From Plotosus lineatus (taxonomy: Eukaryota > Chordata > Actinopteri > Siluriformes > Plotosidae): a DNA stretch of 64,000 nucleotides. Below, piece after piece: positions 63,994 to 64,000 of the stretch. The notes beneath the pieces are model-generated. The model was not told the DNA's origin. It worked only from the letters and a program-made list of their open reading frames with translations, and searched no databases. The stretch lies in NCBI GenBank assembly GCA_024760905.1, contig CM045745.1:15184782-15248781 (forward strand), written 5' to 3'. The translations under genes and the position numbers were made by a program. The first letter of the stretch is position 1. Every line of letters begins with the position of its first letter.

Positions 63994-64000
63994 CTGCACA

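Overview
This is vertebrate nuclear DNA, almost certainly from a teleost fish. Coding sequence sits in small GT-AG exons separated by large introns. The introns are full of CA/TA microsatellites, tRNA-derived SINEs, Tc1/mariner, Tigger-like and hAT DNA transposons, and an RTE-type LINE of kinds known from fish. There are no bacterial features; most long open frames are low-complexity or transposon shadows.

Three protein-coding genes can be assembled exon by exon. (1) cd99l2, + strand, 1823-16182: eleven coding exons for a type I membrane protein of the CD99 family (signal peptide, acidic/Pro/Gly-rich ectodomain, one membrane span, short cytoplasmic tail), with a long 3' UTR reaching about 18.87 kb. 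(2) mtmr1, - strand, 51770 down to 21751: fifteen constitutive coding exons giving a 658-residue myotubularin-family 3-phosphoinositide phosphatase with an intact CSDGWDR active site, plus two small in-frame optional exons between exons 2 and 3. (3) mtm1 (myotubularin), - strand, 63993 down to 59044: only the last four coding exons lie in the window. The order and orientation cd99l2 > < mtmr1 < mtm1 match the human Xq28 arrangement MTM1-MTMR1-CD99L2, which supports the names independently. The last shared exons of mtmr1 and mtm1 have identical lengths and phases, as expected of an old tandem duplication.

Layout: 0.25-1.66 kb is a strand-asymmetric polypurine tract leading into the CpG-containing cd99l2 promoter; 1.8-18.9 kb is cd99l2; 18.9-21.6 kb is the convergent intergenic gap; 21.6-51.8 kb is mtmr1; 51.8-57.9 kb is transposon-rich intergenic DNA starting with a (CG)n tract just upstream of mtmr1; 57.9-64 kb is the 3' part of mtm1. 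Mobile DNA includes a 1.52-kb Tc1 element with long inverted repeats, nested hAT elements, several families of non-autonomous TACAGT...ACTGTA (Tigger-like) elements abutting microsatellites, a 1.24-kb unclassified element filled with CGGAA words, and an internally deleted RTE LINE.

The observations most worth following up are: two optional mtmr1 exons of opposite charge just before the PH-GRAM domain, with GCATG, pyrimidine-tract and GC-donor signals of regulated splicing; a SINE family whose tail is a fusion of the 5' UTR and 3' end of the RTE LINE found beside it (the logic of ruminant Bov-tA/BovB), with a second, unrelated tail exchanged between SINE heads; a possible alternative last exon of mtm1; and the CGGAA-rich transposon family. 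All gene models come from reading splice sites and from recalled family sequences; no alignment or transcript was available.
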